Assembly: GCA_963682095.1 (NCBI GenBank)
Contig: OY821759.1
Coordinates: 40,017,133 to 40,081,132 of the forward strand
Origin: Potentilla sterilis
Taxonomy: Eukaryota; Streptophyta; Magnoliopsida; Rosales; Rosaceae
Direction of reading: 5' to 3'
DNA length: 64,000 nt
Position numbers and translations under genes: made by a program. This document shows positions 43,390 to 55,950 of the stretch, in pieces. Under the pieces are notes generated by a model, which was not told where the DNA came from, ran no database searches, and saw nothing but the letters and a program-made list of their open reading frames with translations. Each line of letters begins with the position of its first letter. Position 1 is the stretch's first letter.

Positions 43390-45987
43390 CTATAAAATAT
43401 CTGTAAAAGGTCTGAAGTGACAAAAGTAATCAACCGCTCCTCCACGACTGCTTGATGGGGAAGATGTGTTCCCAAAAATATAATCAAACGACTTGCCTTC
43501 CAACTCGTGGTGAAATAAGTTGACACTATGACTGTTTGATGTTTCCTCATCCTCCACATCGTCTTCAGAGGTTTCAGAGGTGGCACTAGTGGGAACCCAG
43601 CCCGACCCACCGTCACTGCTATTATAACCATCTAAAGCATTATTACTTCCCAATTTCTGACTTACTTTAGACTTCCCAGTCATACCTCCTAGCACACAAG
43701 TGCGGCGATCGTGCCCTGAACCTCCACATTTTGTACATTTCCTTTTCTTTGTTGATTTCTTCCCACCGACAGCTTTGCTTTTCGTCCCTTTACTTCTGCA
43801 AGGAATGGGGTCCTTAATCACGTTACGATGGAGACTGTTGGAAATATCAATACAGGACTCAGACTCAAACAGTATAATGTCCTTTGGTTGCGGTAGGTCA
43901 CCCGCCTCAATGGTAAGACACCTCAGCACTTCCTTCACCTCGTCATACCCCAACTCACTATGTGAAGCAATGTGGCACATCTTAGAACAAGTCGACATCA
44001 ATTCACCATACCTCGCTATCTGCAGGCAGTTCCCTTGATCGTTACTGCTGCTGTGTAGTTGCGCATCTCCTACTTTTGTCCACCTCTTATTAACTAAACA
44101 AGGAGGTAATTTTGTCAAATTTAATCCCTTAATCACCGAAAACATATGACAGCACGGGATTCTGTCAGACTCAAACAGCTTGCAAGAACAAGATAAAATA
44201 GTGTTGTCTTCGTCAACCAAGTACCTAACCTGCCAAGTACGGTCAGCTTTCTCGTATTGTGTGATAGTCACAACACTTTCACCAGTCCCCGAATCTTCAA
44301 CAGGTGGGGATTTATTGAACTTTGCCTCGTACATAATCTGATCCCTTATTAACAAAAACACATCATGCGTAAACAATTCCCCAATGTCCTCCTCCACCAT
44401 ACGCATATGAGATTTGTAAACCGGTGAAAACTGCTCGGATTTATAATCATCAAACATAAACTTGTTCCTTATTCGAGCGACAGTTTTCTCTAGTTGGGGA
44501 AACAACTCGTACAACCTCATGCACCTACCAAGCCCCACCTTTAGATTTCTATGCATGCCCTCACACCTTTGGGTGCTGCACATTCCAGCAAAAAAACCTT
44601 CTCTAAAAAAAGCCTCTACCCACATTTCTTTCTTTTTATACATCCCATTCACCCATGAATTGTTTTCCAACTTGTTCATCGAAACAAAGTACTCCCAAGA
44701 AGCTTCCCATTCTTCACGGGTCAGCCCTGCAAATATTAAATGGAAGAAATCTCTCTGTGTGTCTGGCTCCCTCAAGTGTGACATCACATTCTTCCCAATG
44801 TGCCATGCGCAAAGACGGTGTCTAGCCTCAGGCATTACATTTACCAACGATATTTTCATTGATTTTTCACTAGCTATCCGTCACAACCGAAATCGGATGC
44901 TTATTGTTCATAGATGTTAGAAAGGCTATTAAAACCCAATTGTATGTTTCCTCTGTTTCATCTACCAACAGTGCACAACCAAATATAATTGTCGCTCTAT
45001 GGTTGTTGGTTCCAACAAAAACTGCCAGAGGCCTATCATATATGTTGGTTTTGTACGTACTGTCAAATATGAGAACATCCCCATATTTCGTATAGTCATT
45101 GTATGATTCTCCATCGCGCCAGAACATATTAGCCAACCTGCCTTCCTCGTCCACGCTGAATACACAGTAGAAGTTAGGGTCCCTTACAGCTTTCAAATTC
45201 ATCAAAGTAACCGACACTTGTGCATCCCCATCCATCATAATTTCCCCATGCTCCCGCTGAACTTTGTTGTACAAGCCCCTTTCAGTAAATCCAACAAACT
45301 CATGACCTCCAGCTTGGTGAACAAGAAACTCAAAAGCACGGGCAGTCCCAACAGATACACTCCTCAAAGACTTCACCTGAGCAATGTCGTGATCCTTTAC
45401 ACCCCGATTCGACCTCATGAACTGCTTGTGTTTGCGTAAAGTCAAATCATGGTTGTGTTCTGTCACAAATGATGATACGTAAAATGACAACCCATCCCTC
45501 TCTCTATTAAAAATGACTTTTGCCGAGCATAAGCATCTTGACACCCGTCAAGTCTTTGTAGATGGCCTTTTCATTTTCTTCATGGCACAAAGGCTACTTT
45601 CACTATCATTCAAACGCTCTTTGCGCTTCCCTTGTCTTGAGCACACCATTTCTCTTCTAATAATCGCTGTGTGACCACTGTTCCAGTCCTGCCGGTGCTT
45701 CCTTTTGCCACTGAATAGTATAAATAGAACCTTTTCGCTTCCTTCAGATTCCCAAACCTTACATTTTTCAAATCATCAATGGTCAGGTCTCTGTACGGTT
45801 TTCCGTTGAACATAGTGCATTCCAAATCATTACAACCATCTGTGCTGCTTTCTTCCATCTCATCTTCTGAATCTACATCAGACTCTCCATTCACACTATT
45901 TTCCCCACCATTTCTACCCTCCCTCCCACTACAATTGTCGTTCTCTGTCGAATACGGTAAAGTTGACTCCATCACAAACCTGCACAC
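43390..45987 (-). pseudogene. FAR1-type Mutator-like (MULE) transposase, broken
   Basis: Reading leftward, an acidic N-terminus is followed by a FAR1 DNA-binding region (about 45,780-45,480; VCSRQGKRKE-type zinc region). A MULE transposase core follows (about 45,330-44,450; FDSTYKT, VVTDS, MPEARHRLCAWH, CEGMHRNLK). Then come a SWIM zinc finger (CSCKLF then CCHMF, about 44,200-44,130) and a C-terminal zinc knuckle CTKCGGSGHDRRTC (about 43,730). Damage: a frameshift near 45,700, a TGA near 45,560 (TKT-stop-RVS) and a one-base excess near 44,868. The last 489 codons are open. This could instead be a decayed FAR1-related host gene; the neighbouring Ulp1 gene favours a Mutator element. Terminal repeats were not found. 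Confidence 0.85.
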
Positions 45988-46688
45988 AAAAACTCAGAAT
46001 CATTCATTTTCGGATTGACCTATAAGAAATTGAGCATTAACAGATCTAGAATTAACTCCAATAGACATGGCTAATCCAAACTACTTGTTAGGTGTTTCTG
46101 ACTCTTTCGTACAACCCAAAAACTGAGTATAATTAACTCCAATTTCATAATTTAGAGACACTTGTTGAAGTAAGATTGAACTCAGAGTTCAATTTCATAC
46201 CTTACGACTGCTGAAATTGGACATGTACTAGCTCCTACGACACAAACAAGTCGCCACAACTAGGTATTTGCAGAAACATACCCAACCACTGGTCGACCTC
46301 TTCAGCGATCTCCCACCACAAGTCTTTGTCCCTAGCCGCGTCCACTCATCTGGATGGTTGCGATGCAGGACCACACTATTCGATTATTCCCGATCTACTA
46401 TGCAACCAAAATCTCAAATCCATCAATTTCAAAAATCATAAACTCATCAAAATTAAGGACAGAGAAGAGAGAACGAGAACCCACTTGATGCCCAGGCCGT
46501 TTTGCAATAACTAGAGGCTCTATAGTAAGTATGTTGCCGATCAAGACAGCGCAGCTCGGTGGGCCATTCAATAACGATTAGAGGGATATATGAGCATTAA
46601 AATAGGAGAATGGAAGATGGGAGCAGAGATATGGAAGTAGAGATGGGAGCAGAGACGGGAGCAGAGAGGCTGAGAGGGATATGGGATA
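45988..46688. other. Upstream flank of the transposase, ending in a purine-rich repeat
   Basis: No gene was seen. From about 46,600 the plus strand becomes purine-rich, with GATGGGAGCAGAGA-like phrases repeated, up to the GGATA target copy (46,684-46,688) of element C. The same phrases resume at 57,043-57,115 on the far side, so they were one block before insertion. Confidence 0.6.
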
Positions 46689-47143
46689 TGTTGACAGTAG
46701 CCGCAGAGGGGCTACAGCAGGCCCACAGACCCGCAACAAGTACACCAGCACCCGGTCCGAAGCCCAGGACCGAACCACCAGCACCCAGCCTCGGGGTCCA
46801 GCAGTTTATCCAGCCACCAGGGACCCTGGGACCGGGGGCGCCTGCCTGCCAAAGAGGACACCAGAGTGTACAAACAGAAGGGAACCAGTCCCACATCGAA
46901 AGGTGAGGCCAGCCCTCACCCCCAACCACCTATATAAGGGCCCCAACTACCCTCATTAATAGGTAACTGATCTCACTCACCGCTTACATACATGCTCAAG
47001 TTATATATATTCCAACTATACTAACTTAGGCATCGGAGAGGAGAAGACCGGCCCGCCCGGTATTCCCCTTAGTAAGCAGGTTGACAGGAGATCACACGAG
47101 GATTCACCTGTATCTACCAGGCCCCATAGTTTGAGCAGAAACA
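46689..47143 (+). repeat. 5' LTR of element C
   Basis: It is 455 bp and holds a TATA box (TATATAAG, 46,931-46,938). TG and CA ends are present. Confidence 0.95.
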
Positions 47144-47145
47144 AT

Positions 47146-47162
47146 TGGCGCCGTCTGTGGGA
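47146..47162 (+). other. Primer-binding site of element C
   Basis: TGGCGCCGTCTGTGGGA begins two bases after the LTR. It shares the first nine bases with the tRNA-Asp primer site of element B and then diverges. This form is common in plant gypsy elements of the Tat group. I do not assign the exact tRNA. Confidence 0.7.
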
Positions 47163-47260
47163 AGCGAGTTTTAATCCACGAGTAAAGTGAGTGTTTCTCT
47201 ACCGGAGTGTAGAATTCGACCGATCCTGTGAAAGACAGCTAACTCCACAGTCAGTCAGTC

Positions 47261-49165
47261 ATGGAAGGAAGGAGGATAAAAGCTAGCACAGAAAGGCCGA
47301 AAGCGCGAATTCAGATCCTCGACCCGGCCTGTAACATAAAGGCTGAGGTCTGTGCGAGGTTCGCCCTTTCTCCCATCCGAGACAGAACTCATGATCGTCA
47401 GGAGTCAGAGAACCCCGACCGGTATGGTACGGGAGAAGAAATAAAAAAGATGAAGGCAGAAGTCGAGCGGTTGCGAGAAGAGGGCGATCAAGATCGGCTA
47501 AGGGCGGATGCCCGATGCCAGGAATTGAAGACGGTGAACATCGCCCTATTGCCGGCCCTGGAGCGAGAGGACCAGCTGGGCACTCCTCGGGCAGCACCGC
47601 GGCCAGCAGGCAAGGCTAGCGAATTCCCGCATCTTGAGGTAGGACAGCCTACGGGAAGAAGAAAGACCGTGCATGTGCCCACACCCCTCTTTTCGGAAGC
47701 TCTGGAAAACTTCGGCCCGGCCGAGCCCCCGTACCGCATGAGCCAGGCGTCAAGCGAGCAGGAAGGCTCTACCGCACGGACGCTCGAAGCGCTCTCCGCC
47801 TCGGTGTCGGACATAAAGGGCCGCCTAGAGACCAGCGAGAGGAAAGCAGGGCTACCGCGGGACAGTGCACGGTTCAACGAACGTATTGGACCTTTCACAC
47901 GCCGGATTAGGGAATCGGGAAGATCTGGTAACCAAAGGCCTCTGAAGCTGACATACTCAGGAACGAGCTGCCCGTACCAGCACCTGGACAGTTTTAAGTC
48001 ACAAACGGGTACAAGGGGCTACTCAGATGCCATGTGCTGCAACATATTCCAAGAGACGCTCTCGGGGGAGGCGTTAAGTTGGTTCTACGAACTACCAGTG
48101 AACTCAGTCGAAGCTTTCGAGCAGTTGGCTGATAAGTTTGTCGGCCGGTTCGTCCTCAGAGCCAGGGCAGCCCAAACATCAACGATCCTTTTTGATTGCA
48201 TGCAGACTGATCACGAACCGCTACGCGCCTTCGTTAACCGGTGGCAAATCGCTACGGCCGGGGTCAGAAACCTGGACAAGAAGATCGCGGGGATGGCCTT
48301 CAAGCAGGGGTTAAGACCCGGAGAACTTTCGTACAACTTGCGAGTGCAAGAGCCACTGGGGTACGATGAACTGATGACCGTGGCCGTCAGGCATGCTCAG
48401 GCGGACCACGAGACATATGGGGATAAGGCGCCCAAGCGAAGACCGGATGACCTACTGTCGCCACCTCCCCGTGAGAGCAAGACCGGGCGGCTAGATTGCA
48501 ACTGTGCGCCTGTAACCACCAGGAAAGCAGAGGTACGGGAGGAGTGGCAACCCCGACGAAGCAATGACAACAGTTCCCGGCCGGGGAGAAGACCCCCACT
48601 TGTGCGACCGGCACAGCCATCGGCGGCTACGCCAGTAGAACGACCACCACGGGTCCTAGCCATTATGCCGGCAGAAAAGCCCGAAGATCCAGCCCGTAGG
48701 ACCGGCAATCCGAGACCCCAGAGAGCGGTTGTAGGCGGCCGAGCCCGCCCGGAAGAACCGAGAGAGAACCGGCCGGGAGCTCGGCAAGTAGGAACCATAA
48801 GCACCCGACCTCCCGGAGGGATCGAGGTGCACGGAAGCATAAACATGATACATGGCAGGGGCCATATAGATCAGCTCACCCAGAGCTCAAAGAAGCGGTG
48901 CTTAAGATCGATCCGGGGGAAAGAGGTGTATGCATTTGGAGGAGGAAGCGGCCAAGCCGCCAAAACCGGATGGAAGTCGGTTACTTTCTACGAGGAGGAA
49001 GAGCCGGAGGATCTGATCCAACCGCACAACGACCCCTTCCTCATCACGGTCCAAATAGACCACTGGATAACCAGCCGTATGCTGATCAATACCGGAGCCT
49101 CTGTCAATGTGATGTTCCGAGACGCATACAAAGGGTTGCAGAGAGGAAAACATGAATTATCCTAG
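47261..49165 (+). pseudogene. gag-pro: Gag-protease of Tat-type element C
   Basis: This 634-codon frame begins with a charged, helical N-terminus and carries a plant gag domain at about residues 215-390 (FQETLSGEALSWFYELP, MAFKQGLRPGELSYNL). An Arg/Pro-rich linker follows, without a visible CCHC knuckle, then the protease region. The protease active site reads N-T-G-A at residue 610 (AAT at 49,088-49,090) where the family needs Asp. The frame then hits TAG at 49,163-49,165. Protease sequence continues in the same frame (SFSGEVVQPLG onward) to about 49,500, so the TAG is a nonsense mutation. The context (TAG-GAT) is not a readthrough motif. Confidence 0.85.
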
Positions 49166-52100
49166 GATAACGAGCCACTTATAAGCTTCTCCGGCGAAGT
49201 GGTCCAGCCTTTGGGATCGGATTACCTACCACTGATCTTCGGCGAGGGAGACAGGACAAAGAAGGAGCACCTTGAATTCATCATTATGGACTGCTTGTCG
49301 TCGTACAATGGCATGATGTTGAAGATGCCTTCACCGGCCGGTGTCATTACCCTGCGCGGGGACCAGAAGATCGCCCGTAAATATTATGCGGAGGCCCTGG
49401 CCCATGGGAGGAAGCGGACCGAAGTCTTCACGGCCACTCAGCAGGCGCCAGCGCCGGATCTGAGTATTGACCCCCGTGATGACACCGATTCAAGCAGAGT
49501 AAAGCGATCTGCATTCACCGAAAAGCTAGAGCGACCTTCGGCCGTGGAAGAAACCCACCCAGAGCGATCTGCATTTCGGAAGACCACCCAGAGCGAAATG
49601 TAGTGATAGGGACGCAGCTCGATCCAGTTGTCAGGCAAGAGTTCATCGCCTTTCTCCGGGACAACAGTTCAGTCTTCGCATGGTCCTACAAGGACATGCC
49701 AGGCATATCCCCGGAGATAGCCGTCCACAAGCTAAATTCATTGCCCAACGTTCTCCCGATGAGGCAAAAGAGGAAGTCCTTCAGCCCGGCAAAATATGAG
49801 GCGATCAGAGAAGAGGTACAGAAACTAAAGGGCATAGGTTTCATCCGGGAAGTCCAGTACCCTCGCTGGCTCGCTAACGTGGTCATGGTACCGAAGAAGG
49901 GAACCGGCCAGTAGCGTATGTGCGTTGATTTCACTAATCTAAACCGGGCGTGCCCAAAGGACAGCTTCCCGCTCCCCCGGATTGATCAGCTTATAGATTC
50001 CACGTCCGGCTTTAAGCTGCTCAGCTTCATGGACGCCTACGCCGGTAGGATGCACCCGGATGATGAGGAGCACACATCATTCACAACCGACCGAGGTACC
50101 TACTGTTATAAGAGGATGTCGTACGGTCTAAAGAATGCCGGAGCCACCTACCAGCGGATGGTGAACCGAATGCTGGAGCAAGAAATGGGTAAAACCGTAG
50201 AGGTTTACGTAGATGACATGCTGGTCAAGAGCTTGACTGCAGGGGCCCACGTCCGGGATTTGGCCGTAGTCATCGGTAAGATGCTCAAATTCGGAATGCG
50301 CTTGAACCCGAAGAAGTGTATTTTCGGGATTTCAGAGGGCCTGTTCCTAAGCCACATCATCAGCCAGCGAGGGATAGAAGCCAACCCGCTGAAGGTCCAG
50401 GCAATTCTAGATATGGAAACGCCAGGGGAGAGAAACCAGGTCCAGATGCTGACCGGCCGGTTGGCCGCCCTGGCCAGATTCATCTCTCGCCTGACCGATA
50501 AGTGCGCCCCGTTCTTCAAACTGCTCAAGGCACAACAGACCAGGAAAATCCACTGGGCGGCGGAGCATGAAGCGGCATTCCAATCTATCAAGACATATCT
50601 GTCTGCAGTGCCTCTCCTATCCAAACCAGTGCCGGACGAGATGCTATACCTCTATATAGCCGCATCCGAAATAGCCGTCTCCGCGGCTCTCGTCAGGAAG
50701 GAAGGCACGCTCGAGCTTCCGGTATATTATGCGGGAAAGGGACCTACTGGAGCCGAGGGCCGGTACCCCGACATAGAGAGATTGGCTCTGGCCCTGATTG
50801 TTAGTGCCAGGAATCTCCGACACTATTTCCAGGCTCATTCCATCACCTTATATACCAATCACCCTCTGCGGCAGATCCTGCAAAAACCAGACACCAGCGG
50901 TAGGCTCGTGCGGTGGGCAATTGAACTGGGAGAATTCGACATCACTTATGCCCCGCGAACGGCCATCAAGGGACAGGCAGCTGCGGACTTCACATGTGAG
51001 CTCACCCCAATGGTGGCAGAAGCGCACCCCGCCCAGTACGAGGACACCGAGGCAGTACGGACCGTAAAGATCTAACCAGGCCTCCCCAACGGCTGGAAGC
51101 TTTACGTTGACGGCTCCGTAACGAGCAAGCGGAGTGGAGCCGGTGTCATGATAACCTCGCCCGATGGCCAATCGTACGAGTATGCCTTACGGTTCCTTTT
51201 CAGCACCTCAAATAACGCTGCCGAGTATGAGGCCCTCATAGCCGGTTTGCAACTAGCCAAGGAGCTGGGAATTCCGTCCATGGACATATACAGCGACTCC
51301 AACTTAGTGGTGAACCAGATGAACGGGTTGTTTGAGGTCAAGGAACCCCAGCTATCCTCCTACCAGGCTTTGGCCAAAACCCTGATTGAGCCATTCCAAG
51401 GCGCCACGATCCAGCACATTCCCCGAGAGGCAAATAGGCATGCAGACGCCCTCGCAAGATTGGCAACAGGAAACTACCCTCCAGAGTACCAGAGAACTAA
51501 AATTGAAACTCTCCAGAAGCCGAGTATAAGCAAGACCATCTCCGAGATATTTGCGGTGGAAGAAGCGCCACCGAGCTGGATGGATCCAATAGTTAAGTAT
51601 TTGACTGACAAAACCAAACCCCAGGATGCGGTGGAGGCCAGGAGGCTACACCTCCGGTGCGCCCGGTACGGTCTCCTCAATGGCCAGTTATACCGAAGAG
51701 GGCACAGCTTCCCCCAGCTGAGGTGTGTGACAAAGGAAGCAGGAGAGGCTATCATGCGAGAGATCCACGAAGGAGTGTGCGGTAATCACTCTGGCGCAAG
51801 GTCATTGTCCCACAAGTCGCTCTGAGCGGGGTACTTCTGGCCAATATGGTAGCAACATCAAGAAAAATTACAGGCGGCTGTCACAAGTGCCACATGTACG
51901 CTTCTGCACCCCATGTCCCGGCAATCGCATTGTCAATCCTGTTAGCACCATGGCCGTTTTCGCAGTGGGGATTAGACATCATTGGCCCTTTCCCGATAGC
52001 TGTGGGACAATACAAGTACGACATCGTAGTAGTGGACTATCAGACTAAGTGGGTCGAGGCAGAACCTCTGATAAAGATCACCGAGGAGCGAGTGAAAAAA

Positions 52101-52796
52101 TTTCTATGGAAGAACATCTACTGCCGGTTCGGAGTACCGCAGACTATTGTCACGGATAATGGGACACAGTTCAATAATGCCGATCTTATCCAGTACACAG
52201 CTTCCATGGGGACCCGGATGTTGTTTGCCTCAGTGGCACACCCGCAGACCAACGGCCAGGTAGAAGCGATCAACAAGATTATCAAAACCCTTCTCAAGAA
52301 GAAGTTGGATGCCAAGAAGGGATGTTGGGCCGAAGAACTCCCCGCGGTGCTATGGGCCATCCGGACAACAGCAGCAGAGGCAACAGGAGAGACCCCGTTC
52401 TGCATGGCATTTGGGAGCGAAGCGGTACTTCCTGTGGAGACCAGCATACCCAGCAGCAGGGTCGAGAATTACGACGCCGAAACAAACGCCGAGGGCGTAC
52501 GACTCAACCTGGACCTCATAGAAGAGCGGCGCGACCAAGCGCATATGCGAAACCAAACCTACAAGCAGCGGGTCGCCTGGTACTATGACAGAAGGGTCCG
52601 GGAAAGGAAGCTACAAGTGGGGGACTGGGTCATGAAGAAAATCCAGAAAAAACCGTTGGCCTTGGAACCAACGTGGGAAGGACCCTACCAAATCACCGCA
52701 GCTGTGGGCCCAGCAACATTCCACATTATAGATACCGATGGCATCTATTCCACCCGCCCCTGGAATATTCAGCACCTACGGTTCTATCCTAAGTAA
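49166..52796 (+). pseudogene. pol: Pol of Tat-type element C (RT, two RNase H, integrase), broken
   Basis: The protease remainder runs to about 49,500 and is followed by a frameshift near 49,560-49,600, beside a short duplicated phrase CACCCAGAGCGA. RT starts near 49,700. A TAG (49,912-49,914) falls just before RMCVDF. Four residues of the conserved RT stretch after MDAYAG are missing near 50,047. YVDD is intact (near 50,206). The first RNase H (50,640-51,000) lacks the catalytic Asp (YIAAS). TAA (51,073-51,075) precedes a second, archaeal-type RNase H (about 51,090-51,475; YVDGS, EYEAL, YSDSN). TGA (51,823-51,825) and a frameshift precede the integrase core (WGLDIIG, VTDNGTQF, NGQVEAIN). The tail ends at 52,796. 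Confidence 0.9.
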
Positions 52797-52912
52797 TATC
52801 GTTCATAAAGGGACAATAGTATAATTGGCATCAGTATTGCAAAACGCAGTTTGTTCATCATCAATAAAGCTGGTTACAAAGCGCATATATATGCAAGCCA
52901 AAAAGAAAACAG

Positions 52913-54978
52913 CTAGTTAGCGCCTCTGGAGCCCCCAATCCCTGGCCCGCCACTTTTTAGAGCTTGCTCTTGCTCCATCATCTCGGTCAGGGCTATGTCA
53001 GCCTCCATCCGCTCAGCATCAAGCCATCCTTTCTCCCTCCACTCTAGATAGGCATCACTTATGCCCTTCGACCGGGCCTCCTCCAGCATCTCCTCAAGCT
53101 CCACCGACTCCTGGAAGTCGTCGACAGCCTTATCGGCCACTTCAGCAAGCTGGGATTCCGTGAGCTTCTCCCTTCCTTGGGCGACTACTGTAACCTGGGT
53201 CTGCAGCTCCAAAACCCTCGCCTCCAGTTCCGCAATCCTCCCTTCCCGGGCAGCAGCCTGTCGATCGGCCTCCTCCTTCTCCTGCGAGAGTTCATGGTAC
53301 AACCGAGCGGTTTCTTCTTTCTCCCGCGCGAGCTCGGTGCTCAACCGACAGACCTCCTCTCTTTCCTCCGCAAGTTTGGCTTCCGCCACGTCCACCTGCA
53401 CGCTCAGCTCCTCCACTCGCCTCTCAAAAACCGCAGCAGCCTCCCCTCTGGGCTCCGCGGCATAAAGGCCAAGCCAACTGTCAAAAGTAAACAAAGGAAC
53501 ATTAGCTCGTATCACTCCAAGGAAAAGGAAGCACAGAAAACACTTACCCGAAGAGCTAGTTCCACGGGCTTCGTCCTGCTCTCGCCCGGTTGTTCAGTCC
53601 CAGGGCCCTCCCGGTCAAGTCCCAAGGTTCCGATGGCAGATGCCACGAACCTACCAAAGCCACCACCAGAACTACGGTCGGCTTCCGGTCCTTGACTCCT
53701 TCTGCCGCCCACCTCCATGGCCGGAGGTACTGCCCGCTCGATCGGTCCAGCCGAGCTTGACGCCCCGGCATCAAACGTCCTCGCCCTCTTCGCCGGAGCT
53801 TCACCGTGGCCGCTTCGACGATACCCGGCCGTCTCTGCCGTTTCCCTCTCCCGCGAGGTCCGTACCGCCATCGGTCGCACCACAGGTTCTTGACCTGGTA
53901 GGGCCACCAAGCGCACTTCCCGGATAAGGAGTGGGGAGTTATTCTCACCGCCCGGCCGCCTGCCATAGTGAGAATCCGGAAACACAAGCGGCACAGGCCT
54001 GCCATGCTCCCTGCGCTTCTGGGTAACCGGATCAATAACGGTTTTCGCGGCCTCCTCCCCCATCTCCACCAACCTCGGGGCCACAAGCTCTTCATCCGGT
54101 TCGACAGTCTCCTCGATCCGAACCGCGATCCGGGGGGCATTAGCTACAAACCAATTAACCGAGCGGTCAGAATACAAGCAACCATGCAAGAACAAACAGT
54201 GCAAGATACCTTACCAGGTTTCCTCCCCATCCCGTATAACTCCAACACATTCCACCGGATGAAATTATAGGAGCTCCGACTCAGATGGTCCCAGCCAATA
54301 AACAGCCGGTATAACCGTTGCTTCTCCAAGTCGACCAACCGGTACGCCTGATCCCGGTTGATCGATTGATAAGCCCCGGGCACCTGATAGCCCCTCCAAG
54401 TACGCTGCCACCTGCCACCTGCCACCGGCCAGCACCACTGACCTCCTCCAGACATCTGAAACCGACGACGGCAGATGAGTGATGGCAGCACCGAAGTCCC
54501 GCGCGGCAAAATTCACACAACCGCTGCACTGGGCCTTTCTGCAGTAGGAAATCTTGTACAGCGCCCGAAATTCATTAGCCGTGGGCCAGTTCATATAGCT
54601 CAGACTGAACAGGCACCCGAGACCAAGCAATTGCCTCCACTGTTTGGTCGGAAGCTGGGCTGGGGAAAGCTTTATCGAGCTCAGCATGTACTGGACAAAT
54701 GGCGGCAGCGATAGTCCGTTTCGAAACTGATCGTCGAAAACGGCAACCCAACCCGGTTCCGGATTACAGGCCAGTTCCCCGGGATGCAGGCCTCGAAGCT
54801 TAATGGAGTTATCGATGTCCCACTTCGCCCGAAACTCCCTGATCTCTCTATCATTCATGCTTCTGATTGGCTCATCACAGAAAATCACCCTATCACCATC
54901 CAGCAGCTCATGCCGCATGGGCCCGCGACTTGCACCGGCAGAATATGCAGATCTCCCAGACGTCATAGGTCTAAACAA
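52913..54978 (-). pseudogene. Antisense spliced ORF of the Tat element (gypsy-type transposon domain)
   Basis: Downstream of pol, on the opposite strand, three exons can be read: 54978-54215, 54143-53548 and 53477-52913, with borders TG|GTAAGG, GTAG|CT, CGG|GTAAGT and ACAG|TTGG. Exon 1 holds a domain resembling the plant 'putative gypsy-type transposon' family (LSLPPFVQYMLSS, LPTKQWRQLLGLGCLFSL). Exon 2 is charged with a KRAR-type basic patch. Exon 3 is a long coiled coil rich in Glu, Ala and Arg. Exon 1 is frameshifted near 54,390-54,420 by a duplicated GCCACCT unit, and the last exon join does not keep frame in my reading. Antisense ORFs here are known in Tat elements; their function is unknown. 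Confidence 0.75.
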
Positions 54979-55950
54979 AAGAATTCAGCTCTGTAGCAAA
55001 AATGAAGCACAGACAGACAACAGCCAAAAAGTGGCAAGATGCGGCAGGAGGAGAGCAAGGGGATGATAAATAGGGCAACAAGAAAAGTGAGGCAACCCCA
55101 GCCGTAGATCCCCTCCATCTCAGACCGCTCCCTGCCAACACGTGTCCCAGCATCGATAAAGGTTCCCATGCCATCATAACTGATGGGACTGATGGACTTC
55201 CCCTTCACTGCATGTCAGACATCTGTCCCACTTACAAGCGGCAGTTAGGGGAGTAGGAGCGCATAACGAAGCGTGCACTCCCCTCGCTTCCCCAGAAAGT
55301 CAACCACCAACCAGCTCCGCAGCCTCTCACCGGTTATGGTTTTCCAAACCGCTTCAAGAGCATCGTCCCGGGTACGAGCCATCCATCTGGTACCATGGCC
55401 CCTCTCCGGTTAGGTATCATTCAACCGGCTGCATGGCATCTCACTGGGGGACTCGTCTCGATATGGCAGAACGCCCGGTCGAGATCCGCCCGGAACCATG
55501 GCATTCCACCGAGCATGTGACATTCAACCGACTCCAAAGCATTCTACCGGTTGTCACTTTCCTTCGCCTACGGGCAGGAACGAGCCAGCAACAACTCGAG
55601 GCTTCTAAACGCATGGGCTTTATAAACCCGGGCGAGCTCACATCTAACCCATGTACTCTTGTCCAGCAGGATAAAAACCCTGCATCACACTGAACTGTGA
55701 TACATGTGGGGATACATGGCGAGACTCGTTATCTCAACGCCACTCCACCGGGCAGATTGTTTCTCTAACACAGAACAAGTCTCCCCGCAGGCTAACAAAC
55801 ATGCACATTACCTCATTGCTTAACCAACAAAAGCTGAGAAGAACTAGCAAGTGTTAAACTATGCCTCAATACGGTCGTAACACTCTCCGGGGCACCTGTT
55901 GGCTTAGTCCATGCACCAACAGGCCTTCTCGCAGGCTAGCACACTCTGAG
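54979..55950 (+). other. Element C: region between antisense ORF and tandem repeat
   Basis: No gene was seen. It holds the presumed promoter of the antisense gene, and one isolated copy of the 105-bp repeat core (CGATATGGCAGAACGCCCGG) near 55,457. CAACCGGCT-like phrases recur at 55,340-55,560. Confidence 0.55.

Noticed and set aside
49163..49914. Stops in pol of element C as possible recoding sites like that of A and B
   Set aside because: Their contexts (TAG-GAT, TAG-CGT) do not match the readthrough rule, there are several of them plus frameshifts, and the LTRs show the element is old.
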